Assembly (NCBI GenBank): GCA_021018815.1
Contig: JAITYX010000003.1
Span: 3,954,501-4,018,500, forward strand
Source: Talinum fruticosum
Taxonomy: Eukaryota > Streptophyta > Magnoliopsida > Caryophyllales > Talinaceae
Reading direction: 5' to 3'
Length of the DNA stretch: 64,000 nt
How positions within the stretch are numbered: the first letter of the stretch is position 1; each line of letters begins with the position of its first letter. The notes under the pieces were generated by a model that saw nothing but the letters and a program-made list of their open reading frames with translations, was not told the DNA's origin and ran no database searches. Below are positions 1-11,557 of this stretch, piece by piece. A program made the position numbers and the translations under genes.

Positions 1-1294
1 CTTTGTCCGTATTTCCTACTTAGCTTGGGATATTTCCTTAGTAGTAGGTTGATAGCCTAATTCCATCTTTCTCTCGCTTGATTTGCAATCCAAAGAAGAA
101 GTTGAGTTCTCCTATCATGCTCATTTGGAACTCCTGTCTCATTAACTCGTAAAACTCTTGGCATATAGTTTCATTAGTAGCTCCAAATATAATGTCATCA
201 ACATAAATCTGAATGATAAGAAAATCATTCCCCTTGGTTTTTGTAAAAAGAGTTTTGTCAACAAGACCTCTTTTGAAGTCATTTTCAACCAAGAAACCGC
301 TTAGTCTTTCATACCAAACTCTAAGAGCTTGTTTCGGACCAAAGCTTATTACAATTTGAAAACATGATTTGGAAATTGAGAGTTTTCAAATCCAGGGATT
401 GCTCAACATAAACTTCTTCTTAAATATAACCATTTAGAAATGCACACTTAACATCCATTTGATAAAGCTTAATGTTCATGCTAGATGTAAATGGTAAGAG
501 AATTCTAATTGCCTCAATCCTAGCAATAGGTGCAAAGGTTTCCCCACAATCAATTCTGTTTTCTTGATTATATCCTTGAGCAACTAATCTATCCTTATTT
601 CTAACTACCAAACTTCCCTCATCCAGTTTGTTCTTGAAAACCCATTTGGTTTCTATTACTCGGGTGGTCGAAGGTCATTTGATGAGAGTTCAGACTTGGT
701 TTCTTTCAAATTGAGTTAATTCTTTTTGCATGGCTTCTACCCATTCCGGTTCAAGTAGGGCTTCTAGTATATTTTTACGTTCAATTAATGAAATGAATGC
801 TAAAAATGCACATAGATTAAGCAACGAAGAATGAGTTCTTACCCCACTCGTTGATATCAGAAAGATTGTTCTCAAGTGGGTGACTGGATGCATATTTGAA
901 AGCTCTACATGTCCTCTAATTTACCATGTTTGTTGGTTAAATGGTCCGATCTTCGCTTGGTTGTTCTTGTTGAACTTCCGTATTAGCTTGTCATTTAGCA
1001 ATTTGAGCTGGCTCTTGAACTGTCTCATTTTGAGTTGCCTCAATTCCTTTGTTTTGATTCATTCTCGAGCTTAGCTTTAGCCATATCATCTTCATCTCGG
1101 TTGAGCTTGGGATCGAGAAAGTGGATTCAGCTTGTCCTGCCATGATCAATCTTATCGGAGATAATGTGGATACTTTCTTCCACTTTGTTAGTTCTCTTGT
1201 TAAAAATTATATAACCTTTACAATGAGATGAGTAACCCAAAAATATACCTTCATCTAACCGTGCATCAAACTTAGTCGATGTTCCTTACCATTG
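1..1294 (-). pseudogene. Copia A reverse transcriptase and linker, fragment
   Basis: Minus-strand reading gives the end of the integrase linker (about 1290-1140, LGYSSH and FNKRTNKVEESIH), then the EPEWVEAMQKEL start of RT (about 760), then KLYQMDVKCAFLNG (about 430-470) and the catalytic IYVDDIIFGATNE (YVDDI at 191-205). The two aspartates of the RT active site are present. Frames change several times (open pieces at 38-292, 420-611 and 690-893), so no continuous protein can be made. RNase H would lie to the left, outside the window. Confidence 0.9.
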
Positions 1295-1299
1295 TTATG

Positions 1300-2941
1300 T
1301 GACAGATCGCAAGCACACAAGTGTATGGTTGTAACTAGCCAAGTTCGATCCCACAAGGACTCGATGTAGCGACACATTAAACTAGTCCTCTACTCAATTG
1401 CTAAGGTAATCGGGTTTTGGAGTTTTCTTCTCTAAACTAGTTCTAAATATTAAAATCAACGAAATTAATCTAGACTTAAATCAATGGGTAAAAACATCTA
1501 GGGATTTGCTTTCCTAACAATGAGTTCGATTATTTAAACATAATTTGTGTAAACATTCTTTCAAGTAAATCAAGGATCGATAATCACAAAATTCTACCGC
1601 TCTTTTGATGCATAATAGAATTGCTCTAGTTAACCTATCAAACAAATTTTGTATGCCTTTTAAGTTAATCAAAGTTAAGATTTCAAATAATCAAAGTGAT
1701 CCCCCTAATTTAATAATCTTTTCTCAAATTTTATGAATTAGGTACAAAAGTTGGTTGTCGATTATTCTATTTCACTTTTTAGTACTTCACAGAGTTAATC
1801 TCTAAACATAGGTATTCTAGGCCTTCAAAATACTCATGAAATTGATAAATACAACCTTCTATTGATCAAAATTAGAATTCAAGTACAAATTATGAAAGCC
1901 TAATCAAATTTCATTGTTTCGGATTACAAATCCCTAGAAAAACTAAACTACTCACACATAATTATTGAAAGCTTAAATAAAATCCAATATAAGGAAATCA
2001 AACCTCAAATAGCAAGAAACAAAGAAGTAAGATGATAGACTTCAAGTACTTCATTGAATCTCTCGACTTCGAATGGAATCCCGCAATCGCTTGCGTCTTC
2101 TTCTTCGATCTTCAAAATTTGGTTTGATGTGGAAGGAAAGAAAAATGGTTATGGATGAATGGAGGTTGAACTACTGATGGATGGTGGATTAATCCTCGAA
2201 AACCGCCAAAAATCGGCTTAAATCAGTCATTATTAGGCAATCAAAGGCAAAAATCGTCAAAACAAAGCGTCTCGGTAGAATTTACATCCAACACCGGTCG
2301 TGTCCGCCGACACGGGCTGCCATTGTTGGCCGTTGGATCATTAAAACTCGATGGAAACGCTGAAAACGGGTCGTGTCCACCGAAACGAGCCACCCATGCT
2401 TGATGCAAAGGCTCTAATCTCCAACATGGGTTGTGTCATTAGACGCCGGCTGCCCGTGTTGGTTGCTCGGAAAGCTTGAATCAAATTGATTCAGTCATAA
2501 CTTCCTTGTCCGATGTCCAAATGATGTGATTCTTGATTTGCCGGAAAAGCTCATTGAGTCTAGGTTCTAATTCTTTCATCATTATTCTTACTTCATAAGT
2601 GTGGGAAAAACATGATTCGGAGAGAAAATAAGTGTCCGTTACCGCACCCTTCTTACTTTTGGCCTCATATCTTTTCCATTCCTCAACAAAATTGAGCTTA
2701 TAATATGTCATTAGAAAGCTCTTTCAATAAGGAAGGTAGAAACGTAGACTCAAAATAGCTTTGGACCGAAAATATGACTATAAATCAGGTCCAAATCACT
2801 AGCAAGGTGTAGAAATAGACCAAAAACACAACACCTAGGTGTAAAGCATAAATGGGGCATAAAGTACATAAATATGAATATAAATCCCCAAAAATGACAA
2901 GCAACCTCCTTTGAAATCTAATGTAAATATGGCACTTATCA
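1300..2941 (-). repeat. 3' LTR of Athila-like element
   Basis: Matches 7663-9283 along its length with scattered substitutions and small indels. It starts TGACAGATCGC and ends CTTATCA on the plus strand. It is preceded by target copy TTATG (1295-1299). The 1.64-kb length suits Athila LTRs. It contains the GC-rich block near 2280-2460 where several short CGTGTC/GGCTGCC words recur. Confidence 0.93.
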
Positions 2942-2960
2942 AAGTCCCCCATGCTTAAAC
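2942..2960 (-). other. Polypurine tract of Athila-like element
   Basis: On the minus strand the bases directly before the 3' LTR read AGCATGGGGGACTT, a purine-rich tract abutting TGATAAG. This is where plus-strand DNA synthesis primes in LTR retrotransposons. Confidence 0.8.
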
Positions 2961-5035
2961 TTTGCTTATCCCCAAGCAAGTACAAGACTTAAACAGAAAG
3001 AAAATAAAAGGACTCAAGATGAAAAAGAAAAATCTATTTACACATCCTCCTCAAGTAAGCATTGGTAGAATTCTCTAACAACTAAATTTAACCAAGAATA
3101 GCCCGAAAGTGATGAAAATCATTAAGCACAAGTAAGAGGGAAGGTTTTGAAAAGATTTCTATGAATCGCACAATCAAGATCAAATGAATCACCCTTAATC
3201 TCCAATGGTAGTAAGTTGGCACATGTATAAGCATAAAACTAGAAAGACCGAGAGAAAACCTCACTTTAGGGAAGTGGAAATGCTTCTCTCATGTGTTTGA
3301 AAATATACAACAATGAAGGTCCTCTAAATACTCCTACCAAAGAAATAATCTACCATATGCTTGCTAAGAATCTCAACTCTTCACCACGAGCATGCAAATG
3401 TAAATGACAATCAAGAGGTCTTTTAAGTGTTGTAACGAGGCTAGGGGTAAAGGGTAAGGAGTGGAAAATTATTTGGGAAAAGTGGAGTTAAAAGCCAAAC
3501 TTGGAACTAACTCATCAAACATCTCATATATACAAAACTCACCACTCATCGATGTTCAAATCAAACCCGAAAAAATCCATTGGAAACCGCCTTAAATCTA
3601 CACAAGCCATTGCCAAAAACTTTATTTCTTCCTTTTTTTCTGATTTTTTATTTCATATTTTCTATTTTTTTCATTTTTTTTGGTGAATGGCAAAACAAAC
3701 AAACTTATAATACTAGGCAAGTTTCCAATTTTCAACTCAAAATAAACTACACAAGTGGAGAAAGGTTGAAGAATGAATTTTGACAACTATTTCCTATCAA
3801 CCAAACCACAAAATTTACCACAATCCACCTATTTCACACCTCAAACACTCTTAGAAATGGCTTAAGGGTAGGAGAAATGTATTTGGCCAAGGCTTGCTAA
3901 TGTAGGTTCAATAAAAAGAGTGGTCAAAGGCTAAAAAGGGCTAAAAGTGGTAATTCATTCATGAAAGTGTGGCTTTTTGGCTCATATAGCTTACAAAATC
4001 AAGAATTGAATGCCTTTATCATATTGTCAATGCAAATGCAAATTGCGGTTTTGAAGAGATTCAAAGCAAGTTCTAGAGATTGCAACCAAGGTAGAGTCAC
4101 ACATGAAAAACATGAGACTAATAAAAATGATTAATATTTTAAGGCTTAGTGGTGTCACGGGTTAAGGCTCAATAATCAATCCTAATTCAAGATGTTTCAC
4201 ATGCCAATCTCACACCAAAAGATCAATAAGGGTAATCAATCATCTCTATCAAAGTGCAATCCTAAATTAAGATTCTCTTACAAACTCTTTTCAAAAACTT
4301 TTATTCACAAATGGGTTATACAAGATCAAACAAAGTCAAAAGAAAAACTACCTAACCTAAGAATCATCACTGGAGGATTTATTCACTAACCTAAAGTCTA
4401 ACCCTTTTTTTAAAATTTTTTCATATTATTTAATTTTTTCTGATTTTCTAATTTTTAAATCAAAGTAACAAAAACTGCTCCTACATGCAACCTAAATGCA
4501 AATGCAAAACCTAGAAATCACAAAATGAAACTAAAGACAAAAGACAAATAAAAGAAAACTAAGAAAACTAAAGTAAAGTAAATGAAACTATATGCAACTA
4601 TTTAGATGCAAATGCAACTATATACATCATTCTTCATGCACCACATGAATGCAAAACCTTCCCCCATGCTAGGACAAAGCATTGTCCTCAATGCAATTAA
4701 AAGTCAATGTGATGGGAGGAGAAAGAACAATCACACTTCAAGTTCATATAATGGTAACATTCATCAAAATGCAAACTATCTAAAAATTAAAAAAAAATCA
4801 CCTTAGGTTGCCTCCTAAGCAGCGCTTCTTTAAGGTCATTAGATACACCCATCTCGAATCATCTGTCTAAGGCAAGAGGATAAACCGGATAAAAATGGGA
4901 CTTCTTAAGAAAAGTGTCCTTTCTTTATCATAGACTTCAAAGTCGAATTCTTATAAAACAAGGTGCCTCCAAATACCCTTATAAAGCATCACTCTCCGTC
5001 ATGGGTGGTCACCATCGGATGAGCCACCATCACAT
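2961..5035 (-). other. Non-coding 3' interior of Athila-like element
   Basis: About 2 kb of AT-rich sequence with T-rich runs (3620-3690, 4405-4460) and no credible coding frame. Two short blocks look conserved from related elements. One at about 4658-4700 includes CCCCCATGCTAGGACAAAGC, whose reverse complement resembles the GGGGACAATGC motif seen before Athila/Tat 3' ends. The other at 4800-4835 includes GGTTGCCTCCTAAGCAGCGC. The place of RT, RNase H, integrase and env-like genes in full Athila elements is empty here. Confidence 0.6.
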
Positions 5036-5302
5036 TTGACCTTCCAGTTGAGGTCCAAATCAAGAGCTCCAAGTGCATGGAGCATCAACCAAAGCAAGCT
5101 TCAACCTAATACACTCATTGAGACAAACTTCATTAAACACATAGGACATGCCCTTTTCAAATGTTTGCGGAGGAAATTTGTCAATCTCTACCACATTAGC
5201 ATTGAGAAGTTCATGTCCTTCATGCAAAGGTTTATCACATGTCATTTCATCAGTCATCTCAACACTACAACATTTAGCAGAAATTGGGAAACATCATGTT
5301 TC
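5036..5302 (-). pseudogene. Remnant downstream of Athila-like protease
   Basis: On the minus strand a frame at 5060-5257 includes CDKPLHEGHELLNANVVEI, resembling the spacer between protease and RT in Athila polyproteins. It is in another frame than the protease and stops before any RT motif. I take it as the last trace of pol. Confidence 0.45.
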
Positions 5303-6121
5303 TTAAAAATTTAAATTCAACGTGGTGCTCCCCACATTAAAAGTCAATTTGCCCTCTTTCACTTCAATCTTACACCCAGCAGTAGCCAAGAAAGGCCTCC
5401 CAAGAATGGTTTGGGTGAGGGTATCCTCAGCCATATTAAGAATTAAAAAGTCCATAGGCATAAAGAAATCACCAACTTTGAGGGGAATGTCCTCTAAAAT
5501 ACCCAAGGGATATGTGACAAAACTATCCGCTAATTGAAGAGAAATGGTGGTGGACCTCAATTTACCAAAGTCAAAATTCTTATATAAAGAACAGGAAATC
5601 AAGCTAACACTTGACCCCAAATCACATAAAGCACGATCTATGGACACATTCCCAATCAGGCATGGGATGGAAAAATTCCTTGGGTCTTTAAGCTTTTCAT
5701 GAAGCTTATTTTGGACCACCGCACTACACTCCTTACTCAATGCAAAAGTCTCATGCTCATTCATTGTCCTCTTTTTGGAGAGGATCTCTTTCAAAAATTT
5801 AGCATACAAGGGCATTTTAGTTAAAGTATCAATGAAAGGGATGTTCATATTGCATTTCTTAAGCATCTCCAAAAACATCCCAAATTGTATATCAAGCTTG
5901 GCCTTAACTATTCTTTGTGGGAATGGTAAAGGCGGAGTGTAAATTCTTTGGGGAATTTTTGTTTGGTCATTAGGAGTCTCATCCTCATTTTGCACAACAA
6001 CATCAACCAACGGCTCATTGGAGGGTGTAGACATCTCCTTATTCACAACACCATGCAAATCACTCACATCATTCTCAACATTCTCATTTTGCATTTGAAT
6101 GACCACATGCTCTACTAGCAC
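5303..6121 (-). CDS. Retropepsin-like aspartic protease, Athila-type (pro)
   Basis: An open frame of 272 residues, the best preserved part of the element. The C-terminal half has the protease signature LCDLGSSVSLI (about residue 165-175), followed by the flap region and ILGRPFLATAGCKIEV near residues 240-255, the second conserved motif of clan AA proteases. The N-terminal part (PPLPFPQRIVKAKLD and a Lys/Glu-rich stretch to about residue 130) is the usual Athila lead-in from gag. The protein would cut the gag-pol precursor in the particle. The first methionine is probably not a true start, since this normally continues from gag. No RT follows. Confidence 0.8.
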   Translation of the reverse strand: MLVEHVVIQMQNENVENDVSDLHGVVNKEMSTPSNEPLVDVVVQNEDETPNDQTKIPQRIYTPPLPFPQRIVKAKLDIQFGMFLEMLKKCNMNIPFIDTLTKMPLYAKFLKEILSKKRTMNEHETFALSKECSAVVQNKLHEKLKDPRNFSIPCLIGNVSIDRALCDLGSSVSLISCSLYKNFDFGKLRSTTISLQLADSFVTYPLGILEDIPLKVGDFFMPMDFLILNMAEDTLTQTILGRPFLATAGCKIEVKEGKLTFNVGSTTLNLNF

Positions 6122-7525
6122 CCTTAGGCCCCCGCCAATTGCTTACCACTCCTCAAAGTTACGACATTACATTGTTCCCTAGGGTTAATCTCGAGTTGGC
6201 TAGGAAGCTTATCGGGAGGGTTAGAGGAAAAGCTTGCTTGGCTATTAATTTGAGTTTTAAGCATCTTATTATGAGTGGCTAAGATTTGAACTTTTGAAAC
6301 CAATTCCTTGATAACTCATCTTGATTTCGTTGAGTCAAAAGCATGCTTTCCATTATGACCTCCAAGTTAGACTTTTAGGGTACAGGTGGTTGAGTAGGTC
6401 TTTGAAATCTAGGTTCGGGTGGTCTTTACACTTGTTAGAGTCCTATGGGATTGTTGTTCCGATAGGAAAAATTAGGGTGATACCTCAATCCCGGGTTATA
6501 GAAATTGGAGGAATCAAAGTTTGGCCCTCGGGTTCAATTTGCCAATAAAATTAGCTTGTTCCGTCGGTTCACTACTAGCCTTACCCATAGGACAAAACAA
6601 AGTCTCATGCTCATAATAATTGTAAGAAGCACATGGAAGGGGAGGGGCAACATTCACATTCAAACAGTTCATTTTTTAAGTTATAGCATCTATCTTAGCA
6701 GAAAGGACAGAAATTACATCAATATCAAGCTAACCTCCCGTTCTCTTGGAACAGGGCTTGGACCATTGAAAGCTGTTTAGTGCCATCTCGCTCAATCAAG
6801 GTGTGGAGCTCATCTACAGACTTGCTCATGATGTTCCCTCCAGCCACTGCAAGAATGGTGGCTCTCAAGTGATCATCAACCCCATTGTAGAAAGCTTGAA
6901 TGGGGACCCATGGCTCAAATCCATGTTGTGGGCATTAGCGAAGGAGATCCTTGAACCGCTCCCATACTTCATATAATGTCACATCCGGCTCTTAGACGAA
7001 GGTGGAAATCTGGTTCCTCAAACTAGTCAACTTGCTTGGTGGGAAGTATTTCGCCAAGAAAGCACTTGCAAGTTGATCAAATGTGTTGATGGAAGAGAAT
7101 CTAGCCATTCCCATGCCCTTCCTTCAAGCGAGAACGGAAACAATCGTAGCTTGATTGCATCCGGTGAAGTCCTGTTCGCCTTGAAAGTATCACATGCTTG
7201 GCGAAAAATGCGGAGGTACCGGTTGGGCTCTTCATTAGGGAGGCCATGGAAAGGAGTGGTTCTCACCAAGTTGATGAGGGAGTTCTTCATCTCAAAATCA
7301 TTGGTCGCCACATTAGGAACATTGATGGCCGTCGCAGATTAGTGACATTGGGTGTAACATATTGCCCAAAAGTTCTTCTTTGTGCCTCGACCATTTTGGG
7401 CTTTTGCTTGAAGTTTGCTTCTTGCTTCTTCCTAGCCTTCTCTAGCCTTTGCTTCTTCTGTCTAGAGCAAAAGGTTCGCTCGATTTCTGGATCAAACTCG
7501 AACAATTGAGCTTTTTGCATGCAAG
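6122..7525 (-). pseudogene. Athila-like gag, broken
   Basis: The minus strand begins near 7520 with MQKAQLFEFDPEIERTF, the typical Athila gag start, continues to NEEPNRYLRIFRQACDTFK and LRLFPFSLEGRAWEWLDSLP (7030-7250), which is the retrotransposon gag domain, and then to a C-terminal part at 6780-7000 in other frames. Frameshifts and stops divide it. It encodes the structural particle protein. It lies between the tRNA-Asp primer site and the protease, as expected. Confidence 0.82.
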
Positions 7526-7638
7526 GAGACAAAAACCTAGCAAGAAAATAAAAACTACCAACGCAATCAAAATAGAAAAAGAAAATAAAACGCTTAGTCA
7601 ATTTGAGAGTATTCGTCTAATGGCTACTAAGGATAGAG

Positions 7639-7656
7639 TCCCCGGCAACGGCGCCA
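7639..7656 (-). other. Primer binding site complementary to tRNA-Asp
   Basis: The plus strand reads TCCCCGGCAACGGCGCCA, which equals the 3' end of plant tRNA-Asp including CCA. The minus strand is therefore the PBS TGGCGCCGTTGCCGGGGA. It lies six bases from the 5' LTR (7663). tRNA-Asp priming is characteristic of Athila-group elements. Confidence 0.93.
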
Positions 7657-7662
7657 AAAACT

Positions 7663-9283
7663 TGATAGGCCGCAATCGCACGGTGTATGGTTATAGCTAG
7701 CCAAGGTCGATCCCACAAGGACTCCATTTAGCAACACCCTAAAGTAGTCCTCTACTCAATTGCTAAGCTAATCGGGTTTTTGGAGTTTACTTCTCTAAAC
7801 TAGTTCTAAATATTAAAATCAACGAAATTAATCTAGACTTAAATCAATGGGTAAAAACATCTAGGGATTTGCTTCCTAATAATGAATTCGACTATTCAAA
7901 CATAATTTGTGCAATCATTCTTTCAAGTAAATCAAGGATCGATAATCACAATATTCTACCGCTTTTCGATGCGTCATAAACTTGCTCTAATTAACCTATC
8001 AAAAAACTTTCGTATGCCTTTTAAGTTAATCAAAAAGTGATCCCCTAATTTACTAATCTTTTCTAAAATTTTATAAACAAGGTAGAAAAATTGGTTGTCG
8101 TACTATTCTATTTCACTTTTCGAGTACTTCATAGATTAATCTCTAAACACGGATATTCCGGGCCTTTAAAATACTCATAAACATGATAAACACAACCTTC
8201 TATTGATCAAAATCAGAATTCAAGCATAAATCATAAAAGCCTAATCAAACATCATTGTTTTGGATTACAAATCCCTAGAAAAACTAAACTACTCACACAT
8301 AATTATTGAAAGCTTAAATAAAATCCAATACATAGAAATCAAACCTCAAATAGCAAGAAACAAAGCGGTAAGATGATAGACTTGAAGTACTCCACTTGAA
8401 TCTCTCGACTTGAATCGAATCCCATAACTCGCTTCATTCTTCTTCTTTGATCTTCAAAATTCGGTTTGATATGGAAGGAAAGAAAAATGGTTATGGATGA
8501 ATGGAGGTTGAATACTGATGGATGGTGGATGAATCCACCGAAAAACTATCGAAAATCGTCTTAAATTAGTCGAGTATTAGGCAATCAAAAGCCAAAACCG
8601 TCAAAACCAAAGCGTCTCTGCAAAATTTATATCCAACACAGAGCCGTGTTCCTCGACACGGCCTGCCCGTGTTGGCTACTCGGATCATCAAAACTCGATG
8701 GAAACGCCGAAAACAGGTCGTGTCCACCGTAACGGGCCACCCATGCTCGATGTAAGGCTCGACCTACAAAACGGGCCGTGTCATTAGACACCGACTGCCC
8801 GTGTTGGTTGCTAGAAGACATGCGTCAAATTGATTCGATAATAACTTCATCGTCCGATGTCCAAATGATGCGATTCTTGATTTTCTGGAAAGCTCATTGA
8901 GTTTAGGTTCTAATTCTTTCATTATTATTATTGATTCTTAAGTGTGGGAAAATCATGATTCAGAGAGTAAAGAAGTGTCCTTTACCTCACCCTTCTTACT
9001 TTCGGGCTCATATCTTTTCCGTTCCTTAACAAAATTGAGCTTATAATATGTCATTGGAAAGCTCTTTCAATAAGGAAGTTAGAAACATAGACTCGAAATA
9101 GCTTTGGATCGAAAATATGACTATAAATTAGTTCCAAATCACTAGGAAACTGCAAAAATAGACGAAAAACGCAAAACCCAGTGTAAAGCATAAATGGGGC
9201 ATAAAGTACATAAACATGAATATAAATCCTCAAAAATGACAAGCAACCTCCTTTGAAATCTAATGCAAATATGGAACTTATCA
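7663..9283 (-). repeat. 5' LTR of Athila-like element
   Basis: Pairs with 1300-2941. It starts TGATAGGCCGC and ends CTTATCA on the plus strand, followed by target copy TTATG at 9284-9288. Differences from the partner LTR are frequent enough by eye to show that the insertion is not recent. Confidence 0.93.
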
Positions 9284-10275
9284 TTATGCACATAGAATTT
9301 ACATCTGAATGGTTTGAAGTAGGAAATGTTGGGCTTCTTTCCGTTTTATAGTTCATAGGGTGTCTTCTTCGAATGGGTCCGATGAGACATTTGTTGAGTG
9401 TATAATTTGCTGTGTTGACTGCCTCAACCCGTAAATAGTAAGGTAGATTATTTTCAATCATCATTGTCCTTCCTATTTCTGCAAGAGTTCTATTCTTTCT
9501 CTCCACTACTCTATTATGTTGAGAAGTTCTTGGTGTTGAGAAGTTATGAGAGATTCCATTCTTGTCACGAAGTATGCAAATTCCGAATAATCGAAGTGCC
9601 TTCCATGGTCGGTTTGAATTATTTTGATATAAACCTCAAACTCCACTTGAATTTTCCTGCAAATCTTAGTGAATTCTTTGAAGGCTTCATTCTTGTTCTT
9701 CGGAAAACACACCCAGGTCAATGGTGAGTAATCATCAACAATAACTAGCACATATGATTTACCTCCTAAGCTATTCACAGGAATTTCACTACACAAATCC
9801 ATATGAATTAATTCAAGCACTTTGGATGTAGATACAATTTTGAGTGTTTTGAAAGCTAATCTTACTTGTTTTCCTTTTCTGGATGCCTCACAAATTTTAT
9901 CTTTCTTAATTGCACAGTCAAGTAAACCCCTAACTAATCCATGAGATGTAAGCTTCTTAATGTTATGCATGCTGATATGGTGTAGTCTATGATGCCATGT
10001 CCATGAATCATCATTCAAATATGCTTTTAAACATGTTAAATCTTGACTAGAATCTGAAACAAGAATGGTATAAGTATTACTTGACCTCGGACACGAGAGC
10101 CTTTTCTCTTTGGTAACCGCATCGAAATGAAGCATTTGGTTTGAGTGAATCTTACCTCTTGACCTTTGTCACATAACTGATAAATGCTCAAAAGATTGTA
10201 TTTGGGCCCCTTGACAAGGTAGACTGGACTAACTAAATTGTCTCCCGACCAATTCTTCCAATTCCAACTATCTTA
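9284..10275 (-). pseudogene. Copia A integrase and GAG-pre-integrase, fragment
   Basis: Minus-strand frame 9506-10135 carries SWTWHHRLHHISMHNIKKL (integrase zinc-binding region), VLELIHMDLCSEIPVNSLGGK (first catalytic Asp), VIVDDYS, and IIQTDHGRHFDYSEFAYF (second catalytic Asp). The integrase continues in another frame at 9300-9506 with ERKNRTLAEIGRTMM, which holds the third catalytic residue Glu. It ends at the Athila target copy on the left and at the CACTA border on the right. It cuts and joins retroelement DNA into the genome, but is inactive here. Confidence 0.9.
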
Positions 10276-10640
10276 CACTACAAGAAATGTCGAATTACCA
10301 ACAGATCGATAGTAACAAAAAATTTGTTCTATTGGTAAAAGTTATTAATAGCAACACTTACATTATCTGATGGTATTGTCATTGAAATAGCAATATTTAT
10401 TTATCCGTTAGTAAAGTTCGAAATATTAGCAACAGAAAAATAAAATTGTTGGTATTGTCATTGAAATAGCAACATTTATATTATCCGATGGTATTGTCAT
10501 TAAAATAGTAACACTTACATTATCTGTTGGTAAAGGTTAGAAATATTAGCAACAAAGAATTAAATTGTTAATATTCTCATTAAAATAGCATCATTTACAT
10601 TATCCGATGGAATTACAATTTCATTATCAATAGTATATTT
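10276..10640. repeat. CACTA left terminal and subterminal repeats
   Basis: After the terminal inverted repeat, short words such as ATCTGTTGGTAAAG, TTATCCGATGG and ATAGCAACA recur many times in both orientations. Such subterminal repeats are transposase binding sites in CACTA elements. From about 10641 to 10841 the sequence is AT-rich with no clear feature. Confidence 0.8.
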
Positions 10641-10841
10641 AAGCTGAATATTTTCGTTGATAATGCTTACGATTTGATGTTATATATTACATTATAATTA
10701 TTAAAAAGTAATTAAGAAAAGGGAGAAATCTGAGAAAATAAAATTTTAGAATAAAAAATTTAATTAATTTTTTTAATATTTGCTGAATTAAAAAAATTAA
10801 AAAATTAGAAGCAAAGATTCCCATTTAAAATCCCTCAATCT

Positions 10842-11549
10842 TAAGGGTAAGCGGTTCCAGTGTACCCTGTCTCAAAACTAGGAACCCGACCCTTACCCTA
10901 TTTGACCGATTTCGAATTTTAGGAACCCGACCCTTACCCTGTTTGACCGATTCCTAAATTTTAGGAACCCGACCCCGAAACTCATGTTCTAGTTCCGGTT
11001 TTAAGGTACCCTGTTCACACCATTATTCTAATGAAAAAAAAACTTTAAGGCCTTAAAAACTTACAAACATCAACTCACGTTAATCATTTAATTAGGTAAA
11101 GTTCAACAAGTAAACAATTAAATACCACAATTTTTAGTAATTTTTTACAAAATCAAAGTTGGTAGTAGAAACAAGTGTTCTTAAATAGGGATGTGATCAA
11201 AATCTTACAAAGTCTTTTAAAAAACTAATACAACCAAATGTCTCAAGTTCATTAACTAAATTTTAATTAAAGTAATGCAACCTTTAAACTTCCATTGCAT
11301 TTTCAACACCAATAAATTATCCATCGCCGTTGGCAAGATTTATGAAATATAAAATAAAATACCCTTTAAACGGTTCCAGGTTTCACTTCCATGATTTCAT
11401 TTTAAGAACCTTACCCTTACCCGTTTGACCAGTTCCTAAATTTTAAGAACCTTACCCTTACCCGTCTAACCTGTTTCGGTTCCACAACTTTACCCGTTTA
11501 ACCGATTTCGATCCGATTCCAGGGTATCCATCGGTCATACTCACCCCTA
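10842..11549. mobile_element. hAT-like non-autonomous element inside CACTA
   Basis: An exact 8-bp target duplication CTCAATCT lies at 10834-10841 and 11550-11557, the length made by hAT transposases. The ends are imperfect inverted repeats: TAAGGGTAAG on the left and TAGGGGTGAG on the right (reverse strand). Near both ends there are degenerate direct copies of a unit containing GGAACCCGACCCTTACCC and GTTTGACCGATTCC (10870-10990, 11390-11520). The 400 bp between are AT-rich and non-coding. No transposase is encoded. Confidence 0.85.
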
Positions 11550-11557
11550 CTCAATCT

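Larger units (their letters stand above)
1300..9283 (-). mobile_element. Athila-like Ty3/gypsy element, gag-pro only
   Basis: A complete LTR retrotransposon by its borders. It has two LTRs of about 1.63 kb starting TG and ending CA, 5-bp target duplications TTATG at 1295-1299 and 9284-9288, a tRNA-Asp primer site next to the right LTR and a polypurine tract next to the left LTR. Internally only gag and a retropepsin-like protease are recognisable. About 2 kb downstream holds no RT, RNase H, integrase or envelope-like frame. It is therefore non-autonomous and would need enzymes from a full Athila relative. It is inserted in the integrase/RT linker of copia A. Confidence 0.92.

Noticed and set aside
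5060..5314. Plus-strand 92-codon frame as a gene
   Set aside because: It is antisense to the protease-downstream remnant of the Athila-like element, with no domain.
7639..7656. tRNA-Asp gene
   Set aside because: Only the last 18 bases of the tRNA match, exactly at the LTR edge; it is a primer binding site.
10870..11520. Interstitial telomere repeats (CCCTTACCC words)
   Set aside because: The words belong to a longer degenerate unit inside an hAT-type element with 8-bp target duplication; no run of TTTAGGG units.
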